From Sthenelais limicola (lineage: Eukaryota > Annelida > Polychaeta > Phyllodocida > Sigalionidae): a DNA stretch of 64,000 bases. The number at the start of each line of letters is the position of its first letter. Positions within the stretch are counted from its first letter, which is position 1. Shown piece by piece: positions 46,470-57,510 of the stretch. Under the pieces are notes generated by a model. It did no database searches. It saw only the letters and a program-made list of their open reading frames with translations, and was not told the origin of the DNA. The stretch spans positions 80,903,178 to 80,967,177 of the forward strand of contig OW804098.1 of NCBI GenBank assembly GCA_942159475.1. The letters run 5' to 3'. The position numbers were made by a program, and so were the translations under genes.

Positions 46470-46755
46470 TAATAAAATTGGTTCCGTTCTTTTCCAACCC
46501 ATCAAAAGGTCATTTGACCCGTTTTAAAGGTTATGTCCGGTTGTTTTTGCTACATGCTTTCATAAACATCCACTTGTACCTATATCATTTCCTGTGGTTG
46601 TTTCATTATTATAGCTTACCGGCGGCCATTTTCTTTTGGTCAATACAACCCCAACTTCTTGTATACAGATAACAGCAGAAGAATATTGATGAATTTGGTC
46701 CATTAAATCATAATTTGAGTAAATACAGTAAGGTTTTTGTCATAATAGCTGAATA
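46470..46755 (+). repeat. Dispersed repeat family A, copy 2
   Basis: GGTTCCGTTCTTTTCCAACC, AAGGTCATTTGACC, GGTTGTTTTTGC and CATAATAGCTGAATA follow the order of 7605-7965. Substantially diverged. Confidence 0.55.
46471..46476 (+). terminator. Candidate polyadenylation signal of the hillarin-like gene
   Basis: AATAAA about 430 bases after the stop. A second candidate is at 46994-46999. It overlaps the start of dispersed repeat A, so the signal may come from the repeat. Confidence 0.35.
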
Positions 46756-46999
46756 TTTTCTGGTTTTCCTTTCAGTATTGCCTTTTGAAGGTTTTGCCTA
46801 TGGCATGGAAAGTATTTTATTACTGTGAAACCATTGCACTAGCCTGGAATGAGGGCTAATAGTATTGACTGTACATGATTTTCACCAAAAGGGATTTTCA
46901 CATATTTGTATTGTGCAAATTACCATTATGTGGTTTCCAACTGCTTAAGGCTTCAATTAATGAGCGTGTTATGATGTATGCATTGTTAGATTAAATAAA

Positions 47000-49900
47000 G
47001 CCAATTTTAATAGATGTCTTCTTTATTCTGAAGACTTTTATGTATGTTGATATAATTTCAACCCAAACAAAATTTATTTGGGAGGTAATGGAATCACGGG
47101 TTAACATTTTCTCTCTATTTGTATATTTCCTGTCATATTCAGTACGCAAATAGTAGGCTATAGATAAATAGATAAGAAAGTTCATTGTATACATTATCTA
47201 AAAGTCCTGTATGTGGTAGATCTACCTTTAAGAGAGTCGTATGTTATACTTCGTGAAAAAAGGTCCAGCATGTACATCAAGATTTACTGAGACATTGGAA
47301 ATAATATCTAGGCCTAATAAAACTGTGACATTATCTACGGTCTTCAGCGATTTTGATTTTACTCATCCACTATATGAATTGATTTTATTTAATGCCATAT
47401 CCCCAACAACGCGTAGCCTATAGATGTCTATGTATAATTATGTATTGCCCCAATCTTAGCATCATACATTTTAGCTGTTAATTCCTTTCTAAATCACAGA
47501 GCAAGTCTATTAATGAGGGTTTACCATTATGAAATCTATATGTCCATATTGTCAGAGATTCAGGCCTACTAGTCGCCTTTTCATCCTTTAAATTAGATTT
47601 CTGTTAATCGGGTGGCCATCCATAAATACCACAGAATTATGACAAACTACTGAAACTCAAATGTATTATTTTAGCACTGACACGTTGGCCCATAGTATTA
47701 TCCTACTCACCCCCACCCTTACCTAATAAATGTAGGCTACCTCTCCAGTTAACATTATGAGACAGGGGGAGGGGGACATGTCTAGTAGGCCTAGAGCCAA
47801 CGTATACATAGGCCTAGTCCTATACATAGAAACTCGTTCTTTCCTTCAGTTCAGATGAGATCTATTTTAAGAATTATTCTTTCTTAGAGCGATTTGACAT
47901 AACATATTTCTTCTTCTCAAGTAGGCCTAGCCTATTATTATACGTGGGCGATAAGTGCAAACCATCTACAACGGCCATCCATGGGCGATAATAAGGGAAA
48001 CACAGGAAGGACCCGGATGTAGCTTGTCAAAAACACATCCACAGCCACTCAACCCCACCTGGTGGTCACGTTCTGAGTTAGCGCCCTCATGTCAGATCTC
48101 AGTAGGATCCATGACACCATCTTAAACTTGTGACGTCACCAACGGAGGTCAGTTCCAGTTTAGTTGCCCTTTATTCCACTTGGTGTATAGGGTGTGAAAA
48201 CGATTTTCTCTTCAAAGATATATATCTTGATAGGTGGGAATGCAGGATAATGCAACATTGGTAGGCTAGATTATACTTCCAAGCTCTATCAACCTCTTCT
48301 GATCATTTTTCGCCCTACGTTTGGTGTCTACTCTCTGTTCATACACTTAGTGGGCCCAACACCAACACAGGAATTCTCTCGGATTAGATCTAACCTATGC
48401 GTCTGACATTTCAAGCGTTCCGAACTCCCAAGCACCTAACTTAAGATTCACAAATAGGCTACAGCCTTTTAGCTGAATGCCTTTTACCAAAAAATAGTTC
48501 CAAAGGGACATCAGAGTGTGATAACTGTGGCGATTTCCTTTGTTTTTTTATGGGCCTTAGTCATATAAGAAATACCTATAAGTCATGCCTTCCCCGTTTA
48601 GCTTATATTGAAAAACAATAAAAGGCCTTGAGTCTGCCCCTGGTGTATTAATGTAAGTTACTATAAAGCGGCAGTATGAATTGGAAACCGATACATGCAT
48701 GTATGAATTTTCTCAGAGTAGGCCTACTTTGTGTTGAATTTTGTCTGAGGACTTTGTGTTATTACGAGAGACAATAATTGGTTGTAAAGTGTGATGGTTA
48801 GGATTGCCCTGAGAGTCCTCAAAATCACCTACAATTCTACTCATTTTGCAAAAGAAATATTCCCAGCGTGCATGCCTCCTGAGGCCCACTAGCCTGTAGG
48901 ATTGGCATTCATGGCGGATCCATAAATTAAACATCCACATTTCTGGTCCACTCCATGTTGGCAGCCCTGAATATCATTGACCCAAAACTGTTCGTTATCA
49001 TTGAAGCTCTTGCTCACTATTTAACACTATGAAGTATTTATACCCAGTAATTAAACATGCTGTTGTGCACTGCATACATATCTGGGGGAAAAGGTCACCA
49101 AACTCCCTCCAGCTCCACCACCACCACTTGGAAACTGCCAGCGACGCCTCAGTGGCGGCGCCCATGGAAATTATAAAATCTATATTTCGCAAGGACATAA
49201 AGTGCCTTCCGCGAGGGAAACCTTAATTGTTTTCTTAAACTCCCCACTGTTCACGAATTCTGTGCCAGATTTCACAATTTCCGGTTGAAGTGTTATTCAA
49301 GATTAGCCTACCTTCTCCTGCACCTGGTAGTCCGCTAGTATTATATCCCGGCCACGTGTCTCAAGTTCCTTCGTTCACCTCCATATTTAACACGTAACAC
49401 ACCAACGCCTTTTGCGTTCCCCCACCCCCACTCCCACCCCCAAGTAATTAGGCAGCTATGTGAGGTAAAGATTAATAGGCCTCACCAGAGACACCTATAA
49501 GAGATTTATGTACATATAGCAGTTAGTGACGCCTGCCTCAATAAGTTTTATTCAACATAGAAAACCCTGTTCTATTTCTACGTTTTACAATTACGAATGT
49601 TATTTATTTGAGGAGGGTGAGAGGGAGAGGAAGATGGAGGGAAAGATAGGCAGGCAGAAAGGAGGGAGGAATCGAAAGAGTAGCTGTGGGAGAGTGAGGG
49701 GCGGAAGGAGGATGAGAGAGGGAGATAGGCATTGGATTTCAGATATGTAAAGGACTTCTATCCTCAATATGCGCTGGTCTGGTCCCTATTCGACTCGCAA
49801 CTGTCGCAGACGGGTAAATTGCTAGTGTTTTTTTTGGGGGGGGGGGGGTTGTTTTGTTTTTGTTTTTGTTTTTTTTTGTTTTTTTTGTTTTTGTTGTTTT

Positions 49901-51281
49901 TGTTGTTTTTTTTGGGGTTTTTGGGGGTTTTTTTTTTTTTTGGGGGGGGGTGTTTTTTTAAACGAATTTTATTCAGTTTAATGGTTGGCATATGCTATGC
50001 TGTTAATGTGGCTCGGGCTTTCCTGATCTTCCACCACACCCTGAAATTTTGACAATTTCAATTTTAACGATAAGGAAGTGTGTGAGCCATTCAAGTGTAG
50101 ACAGTTTCGTTGTATAGAAGGATGATGTTAATGAGATGAGGATGGGGATGAAGGGTGGATGGGGAAGGGAGAGTCATTGGTATTGTGTTGTTAGCAGGAA
50201 AGGTTGGAGCGGCTAGTTCTGCGAACCTATAAGTAATACCAAGATGGATGAAGTGGTTGGGCTGACATCTGTCAAGTACAGGGATAGTTTAATGATGATA
50301 GTAATAGTAGGTGAATAGACGCTTAAGTTCTTAGAACCTTGGAATAGGGATTTGATCTGCGATTATATCCCTTTTCAACTTGAGTTTGAAAGAATCGGTT
50401 GCAACTATTGTTTTGTAAAGTACATTTAGGTTATTCCACCATCATATTCCGGAATAGCAATATGAGTTTTGATAAATAGCCGAGTTTGGATGGTTCACTT
50501 CAAAGTTTTTCACGATTTCACGATTTTCTCTAAAATTATAATTATCATCTAACCTTCTATTTACTAGCCAGTTGAGCCTTGCATGATGTAATTGCTTATG
50601 AATAAATTTCATGGTGTTAAAGAATATGCGTTGTCTGACCATCATCATTCGTGAGGTAGAGTGAAGATCCTGAATATTGTGCCATCCTGGTTTCAATTAT
50701 TTCAATAATTATGAAGGTTAACTAACTTTGTTGGTGGAGCGTTAATATCGCATGCACGAGTTGCGTAGCAAAGTGGCTGGCCATTGATTACGCAAGAAGG
50801 TGAACAAAGAAAGCAATCAAGGCAGAATCCTTTCAATTTCAATGTTTATTTTTATTAAAAATCCACAAATCTTGACCAAACTTAGCAGGGTTAAGAAAGA
50901 ACGTAAGTATATGAACAACAAGGCGGTTTACTACTAGAAGCTATCTTACACTTGAAGAAACTGAATCACCTTTATAGAGCCCCCTGTCTACTGAGCCAGT
51001 TTTCTCACGGGGTGTGGGGTTAGCTGACGGATGGAAAACTGGTCAGCCGATTAAATCCATCCAAATCTAACGAAAGGCATTCAGTTGACGGCCGACAAGC
51101 AACTACGTTCATCTTGCATGCATTTCCACAGAGCCCTCTGTTTCTCCCCAAACATACACGCACGCGTTGAGATAATCGGGTCAGTGGACATGGGCTTCAT
51201 TTAAGTCTATATTGTGAGAGCAGATGACCTTTATTACAATAGTGAAATACGTTTACTTACTGTCAGGAATGACTAGACTAT
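47000..51281. other. Intergenic DNA, no supported gene
   Basis: Several TAGGCCTA palindromes cluster at 47.3-48.7 kb. A G/T homopolymer-rich stretch is at 49829-49957 and a purine-rich stretch at 49600-49735. The ORF at 49029-49226 is short and lacks supporting features. Confidence 0.5.
49829..49957 (+). repeat. Poly-T/poly-G low-complexity tract
   Basis: Alternating T and G homopolymer runs over about 130 bases. Long spurious frames on both strands result from it. Homopolymer length is likely unreliable. Confidence 0.9.
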
Positions 51282-51282
51282 G

Positions 51283-51513
51283 CGCCCATTGCATTATATA
51301 CGATAGGATTAGGCCCTACATATATGAAGGTCTCTTATCATCCTCTTAAATTTACGATTGCGAGGGTCTTAAAATGCGATGGTTAGTGCATCTGAGGAGG
51401 TTACAGGTTTTCTGACAATAGAGTGCAGTGCAATTTACGATATGAGGGAATGTTAAGACCAGTCTCTAAAATTTAGAGTGATTTAAGAGACAACCGTATA
51501 TTGTGCAATGGGC
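51283..51513. mobile_element. MITE-like element with imperfect 25-bp TIRs
   Basis: GCCCATTGCATTATATACGA at about 51284 is matched by the reverse complement of CGTATATTGTGCAATGGGC ending at about 51512. The interior is 230 bp, AT-rich and non-coding. Sub-terminal words (TCTCTTAT / TTAAGAGAC) are also partly inverted. Target duplication not resolved. Confidence 0.65.
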
Positions 51514-53547
51514 TCAATGTTTGCCTTTTAAATTTATCGCATAGTTGAACACCACACAGAATCCATGATCGAATGCGTGAATATATATTTTATTTACAAT
51601 TGATTATATTTGGACAATGATTACCTTGTAAGTATCGTGTTCTTGGGCATCTCATGAAAAAAAGCTAATGATTTACCGAAGCATATACGTAAAGTTCTGT
51701 GTATGATCAATAAAGAAATGACCATTCTCCCCAATTGCTATGCCTTTTAGAGATGCCTTTATTAATTAGTAATTATATTAGAATTGTAAATATTTGCTTA
51801 AGTTATATCCTGTCATTTTTGCTAATATTATTGTTGCAAACGAATCATATTCTCTTCCATTAAGTGTCTTAAAAGACAGACAATTTTAATTCAGTGTCAT
51901 TTCATACCATTATCATATCAGAAAAGTGAAACAACCTGTAGAGCAACAACGCATTGTTGTTTAGATTATTTTCAATAAGAGGTTTTATGCATGATATAAG
52001 ATCACCCTTGTAGCTTTTATTTCGTAAACACATTCTGGTCACATGATAATTCCACTTGATGGAATACTCTGTTCAGATTATGTTGTATCTTAAACTATCA
52101 ATCAGAAATTTAGAGACCTGTTATGTACATTCTGAATAGAGGTATTTCAACCGTTTCAACTTGGACCTTCACGAGCCCTTTAAACCCGGGCTGGTCATAA
52201 ATTGAAAGGAGAATTCCTTATTGTGTACAATAATCAAAATACGAATCCTAACTTGTCTTGACTTCCTTAACGTATTTGATACATTCTCATCTAATATTGC
52301 TCAAGAATTAAACCTCGTTAATTCCTGAAGGGAATCAGAAATTTTCGGGTTAGCAGAAAGTTTAGTTAAAGAAAGCTAATATTCATTATGTAGGAAATCT
52401 GAAGAGAAATTGCTAAAAGTTCGGTTTAATCAATAACTCAGGCAACCCGAGTTCAGGTTAAGTGGAGAGCACAGTAATGGAAGAATTATGTCGGTGTAGC
52501 TGAGAATACAGCTTCAACTATTTAACTAATCTTATTAAAGATCGCTATACTCTCCAGAAACATGAAAGGTCATATTCAATTCAAAATCTGCATTCAAGAA
52601 TCCAAAACTCCTCAAATGAAAAAACTGGATGGACGATAATATGATGTTTAAATGGAAATAATGAGAGATTTTGAGATTGTGATCTTTTTTATATCTTAAC
52701 AAATTAGATTATTAGATGTCTAAAAAAACTCAGTTGGGGAGGCTGATTACTGCTGTCAAAGATCCTTGAATTAACCTATTTACTCAGAGAATTCAAACCG
52801 GCATGGAAGAAGTTGGAGGGATAGAGAAGTGGGATATTAAGACTTATGTGCATCACCCGGGTATTCCAAAATTTCCAAGCGGCCAAGGCTTTAGAGGGTG
52901 AGATGATTGATCATATAGACCCCATTAATCACTGTCATAGTTGGTCAAATGGATCGTCGGGGTTGTCCACTCTGCGTCTCTGAACTGAAGTTGAAATCCA
53001 CGAAGTTTGAGATTGTAACTGGTTCATTTTTTACAAAAAATAATTTCATATGAAATTGGCTCCTGACTTTAATGGGAAATTGAAATGGGAAACAGGACCG
53101 ATAGGAATTCAAGTATCCTTAACTATCTGACTATTCGACTATTTTTTCCATTTCAAATTTTGAAGCGTAAAGTAACTTTTAATGTAACTTCTTTATAATT
53201 ATTGTGACCAGAACCGAAATTCCCATATTTGACTCCGAACATGGTTATAAAACAGTGTCATTGCTATTTCTCTGTCGGGGAAGATTTTATCATAATATGA
53301 CCATTTAAACACTCTAAAGCTTGCTCAATTTTGAGCTGGAGTCGTCCCCCTTATTCCTTAACAAATATTCAATATAAGTGAAGTACGGTGTTAAACCTTG
53401 GCTTTGAACAAAGCCTTCAATATATCATCTTTTCTAAGTCTCAAAAAGGTCAGTCATATTTTCTACGAGTCAAAAAGGTCGATTTTTTTTCAAATAAAAC
53501 AATTTTGTATTGCCGTATTAGAGGATGGGTCTTTGAAGGAAACAATA
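51514..53547. other. Intergenic DNA, no supported gene
   Basis: AT-rich, without long open frames. A short match to the tail of dispersed repeat A (GTAGCTGAGAATACAGCTTC) lies at about 52496. Confidence 0.5.
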
Positions 53548-53553
53548 TTTATT
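53548..53553 (-). terminator. Polyadenylation signal of the secreted LRR-type gene
   Basis: AATAAA on the minus strand, about 55 bases after the stop of the gene at 53609-54247. This spacing is typical of a short 3' UTR. Confidence 0.5.
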
Positions 53554-53608
53554 CAACGAAACCATTAGGCGTATTTAACATATACAACACATCCCTTAGC
53601 CTACCTTT

Positions 53609-54247
53609 TCACTGAATCTCTGGAGGCAGTATCAGCTTGAAATAGCCTTTGAAGGGAATAATTATCTGTTTAGATTTATTTTTTGGCTTAACAACTTCAT
53701 TTTTTTCTGAGGAAGAGGAAGAAGTTGTCTGAGGAGAAGAAGAAGATGAAGAAGAAGATGCAAGGGCAGATCTCGGACGAGTGGGTGACATATCCATCTG
53801 CGGTAGGGTTCTGGCTTTACCTAAAGTTTTCCTATAAGGCTTAGAAGATTTAGGAGCTGGTGGTGGTGGAGGAGGTGGCGGTGGACAGTCAGAAAGTACT
53901 CGTATCCCAGTGGGTATATTCTCTATCACATCATCACAGTCCAGGTTCCTATTTTCCCTCAAGTCCACCCACTTAAGCGTGGGCCATGTAGAGCGCGAGA
54001 AATCAGATCTCCTGATTTGATTAATGTCCTGTCGCGAGAGGATCACGCCTGTCATTTTGGCCACTTCGTGACGCTGGAAGCGGGGCACGCGTTCCAATCT
54101 GGGGCCAAGCCGGGAACAGGTGACGGTCGCTCGGTCAGGGAAACACAGGCAGTTGGCTGACCCACAGGCTGAGAATAGCCTCGCATTGCATTGGGTGAAA
54201 AACGAGCATAGAAATAATAAAAAGTAACCGAAGAAAAGTGATTTCAT
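53609..54247 (-). CDS. Small secreted leucine-rich-repeat-type protein with polyproline linker
   Basis: Single open exon, 212 aa. Residues 1-22 form a signal peptide (hydrophobic FFGYFLLFLCSFF, predicted cut after A22). C28, C33, C35 and C44 (ACGSANCLCFP ... VTCSRLG) have the LRR N-terminal cap layout, leading into ERVPRFQRHEVAKMTGVILS and WPTLKWVDLRENRNLDC. This reads as one or two LRR-like turns closed by C104 and C121. Then come nine prolines (122-130), a basic linker, a long serine run near 165-190 and a Lys-rich tail. There is no membrane anchor, so secretion is expected. A partner or function is not evident. An upstream non-coding exon or further exons cannot be excluded; no orthologue recognised. 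Confidence 0.75.
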   Translation of the reverse strand: MKSLFFGYFLLFLCSFFTQCNARLFSACGSANCLCFPDRATVTCSRLGPRLERVPRFQRHEVAKMTGVILSRQDINQIRRSDFSRSTWPTLKWVDLRENRNLDCDDVIENIPTGIRVLSDCPPPPPPPPPAPKSSKPYRKTLGKARTLPQMDMSPTRPRSALASSSSSSSSPQTTSSSSSEKNEVVKPKNKSKQIIIPFKGYFKLILPPEIQ

Positions 54248-56544
54248 AATGGAAAATGTTATTATTGCTTACAGCGGTGAAAACGGCTTTGAAATGGATG
54301 GAGGACTTTTCAGGTCAAATATTTTTAATAGTTGCCAATATCAATACGAAGGGCGCTGATTTGACGGTAATTAGGGTCAGCGAATCCTTACTGACAGGTG
54401 AGTATGAGGTTATTAACATGTAATTCGAATAGGCCCTCTGAGTCAGATATATTATGGTCTCTGCTTTTAAATCTCTACTACGATCATTGGTGATGGCTTT
54501 CTGCTTTTCTGTTTTCTGATCACAAACTTGTAAGACAAATCTTAGTATAATTCTTGCATCTGATGAGTAAGAAACTTGTTGGCCACTTGATTAAATATAT
54601 CTATCCAAATATGTATCTGCTGAAGATAATTTCTTCTTTCATGGTGTATTGAAGAAATAAGTAACGCCTAAAACTGTATCAATGATTGGGTAAGGTACTT
54701 TGACACTTCAAATGCACTTATGGTATTGTTTTTCTACGTGACTTTGGCTTTTAAAAGTACATCGTGTAATAGCAATCGCTACATGCAGAATCTCACAGTT
54801 CCGTCTATCCTGAAAGAAGCTATTGATGATTGTCTTTATTTTGCCTTCTGGTCATAAAACTTGATGGCCAATGATGAAAGAGAATTCGTTGAGGCGGCAT
54901 CAGCGTAATAAGGTCACCATAATACTTCAGTAAATGCGTTTAGGCTACACATTCATTATCAGTGATTCACTTTTTATATGAAATTGTCTATTTATATGAA
55001 ACCCAAATTCCGGGTTAAATGTCTGCGTTCTCAGTTGTTATCAATCATTAAAATTAATCCAATGAGATTCAATCCTAAGGTAAGGTAAGACTCAGAATTC
55101 TGTTAAATCAATTGCTGGTAACACCATTCTTAGGGATTTTCTCATGGATAGAGGCGCTAGTGAAAGTCCGCGTCATTCCTCAATAGATACACTCTTCCAG
55201 GGTAGTTCCAATAGAACCAATGCTGCTGTAAGTAAGTAGTGCCCAGGTACCTGCAATTTAATTGGTAATTACTGGGTGAAAACGCGATAGAAAGTCTGCT
55301 TTTGTCTTCAACATCTTAGATTAATTCCTGGATAATATTATTCTACAAAATAATCCAAAGAAATGTTTCTGATGAAGGATGTGTTATGAAGGTAGCACTC
55401 AGATTTGAATTCCTTAGTGATTGGTAAATATTCCTCTGAGATAAAGACGTCAGTGACACTCTGCTTTCTGTTTGAAATAAAGTAACCCTCCTCCAGTGCT
55501 GAATATAACTGTCGTAGAAGCAAGGAATTAGCTTTAACAGAATGTACCTCTCCTGGCTAATTTACCTATCAGTGCCTCGTATACAAGTCTTGTATATAGT
55601 TATGTGGCTTGGACTCCTCTTCTGTTCATTTTTCTTGAGAGAGAACGCTCCTCCTGCAGTAGTTGCAGTAAGTACCAGTATTTATATATGAGTATCTGGA
55701 AGTGTTTCTGTAAGTATATGAAGAGTTATGTAAGTCCAATGAGCAACTCTCTACCTTGGCCTCTATCTGCTCAGCGTGGAAGGAGTGAGTGGTCAGTGTT
55801 GGTGAGCAGCCGCAGCAGCAGCTGAAAGCGATGCTATGGAAGTCCCTATGAGACCTTATCTACCTCTCGGAGATGCTATACTGATGAGGAATTAACCTAG
55901 AATATCGCTCACTTATGATAACAGACAATCATGCATAGACTGAATATTTATAAGCGGACCAAAACTCAAAGTGAATCGAACCTGGGCAGTTATGTTTGAT
56001 ACAGGAAGAGGAGCTTGTGGACCAAGATTGGTGGAAAGTGTTGTTTCTTAGTAAAATGGTGGCACCACGCAGATTTGTTAGCTCCACTTGAAAATTTCAA
56101 GTTACTCCACAAAATATTTATATACTATATGAGAGTACCAAAACGCTCGGATATCTAACCATATTTAAATGAATTAAATTTCGGGTCATTACTCAGGACC
56201 AATCGTGGTGCTTGGACTTCGATCTGCCGACTTTATGCCATTTGAAAAATCTACCTTAGGAGGCACTGATAGTGCAGTTGCGTCACATTAAGTGGCCCAT
56301 CTTGAACGTTGTTTTGGGAGTTATATGTCAGAGAGAAGGTAGGAGAAAGGTTCTGCATGAAATATCTATCAGTCCTCAATAAAACTCCTCAACCAAACTA
56401 CACATAAGATGGTGTGGTAATATTAAAGAAGGTACATGTAAAAAGCAGCTCCACCTTGTGGATGATAATCAATACATTTAAACTATATGCACTAATAATA
56501 TTCAATATGTAGACATGGAGCGAAGCATGCACACACGATAGATC
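54248..56544. other. Intergenic DNA upstream of the LRR-type gene
   Basis: No convincing coding segment on either strand. The promoter of the minus-strand LRR-type gene should lie within the first few hundred bases, but no clear TATA box or initiator could be assigned. Confidence 0.4.
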
Positions 56545-57510
56545 AAAGTGTGTGTGTACCCATATACATATAAAGTGTGTGAGTAGTACAAGAAAAGTGG
56601 ACATGTACCCATCTACATACACAGTGTGTGAGTAGTATATGAAAAGTGGACATGTACCCAGCTACATACACAGTGTATGAGTAGTACAAGAAAAGTGGAC
56701 ATGTACCCATCTACATACACAGTGTATGAGTAGTACAAGAAAAGTGGACATGTACCCATCTACATACACAGTGTATGAGTAGTACAAGAAAAGTGGACAT
56801 GTACCAATATACATACACAGTGTGTGAGTAGTATATGAAAAGTGGACATGTACCCAGCTACATACACAGTGTATGAGTAGTACAAGAAAAGTGGACATGT
56901 ACCAATATACATACACAGTGTGTGAGTAGTATATGAAAAGTGGACATTACCCAGCTACATACACAGTGTATGAGTAGTACAAGAAAAGTGGACATGTACC
57001 CATCTACATACACAGTGTGTGAGTAGTATATGAAAAGTGGACATGTACCCAGCTACATACACAGTGTGTGAGTAGTATATGAAACGTGGACATTGACCCA
57101 TCTACATACAAAGTGTGAGTAGTATATGAAAAGTGGACAGTGTGAGTAGTATATGAAAAGTGGACATGTACCCAGCTACATACACAGTGTGTGAGTAGTA
57201 CATGAAAAGTGGACAGTGTGAATAGTATATGAAAAGTGGACATTGACCCAGCTACTGTATACAAAGTGTGAGTAGTATATGAAAAGTGGACAGTGTGAGT
57301 AGTATATGAAAAGTGGACAAATACATAGTAGTTTTACATAGTAGTACAAGAAAAGTGGATATGTACCCATTTACATACACAGTGCATAAGTAGTATATGA
57401 AAAGTGGATATGTACCCATACATACAAAGTGTGTGAGTAGTACAAGAAATGTGGACGTGTACCCATACATACAAAGTGTGGGAGTAGTATAAGAAAAGTG
57501 GACCTGTACC
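56545..57510. repeat. Minisatellite, 49-bp unit
   Basis: About twenty units of roughly ACATACACAGTGTATGAGTA followed by GTACAAGAAAAGTGGACATG and TACCCATCT. Starts at 56664, 56713 and 56762 give the 49-bp period. Two sub-types alternate (AGTACAAG versus AGTATATG, CCATCT versus CCAGCT). At about 57115-57320 the units are shortened to near 30 bp by loss of the ACCCAGCTACATACA part. Minus-strand peptides here are translations of the repeat, not genes. Confidence 0.95.

Noticed and set aside
49732..50052. 106-codon ORF rich in Phe, Leu and Gly
   Set aside because: Produced by the poly-T/poly-G tract at 49829-49957.
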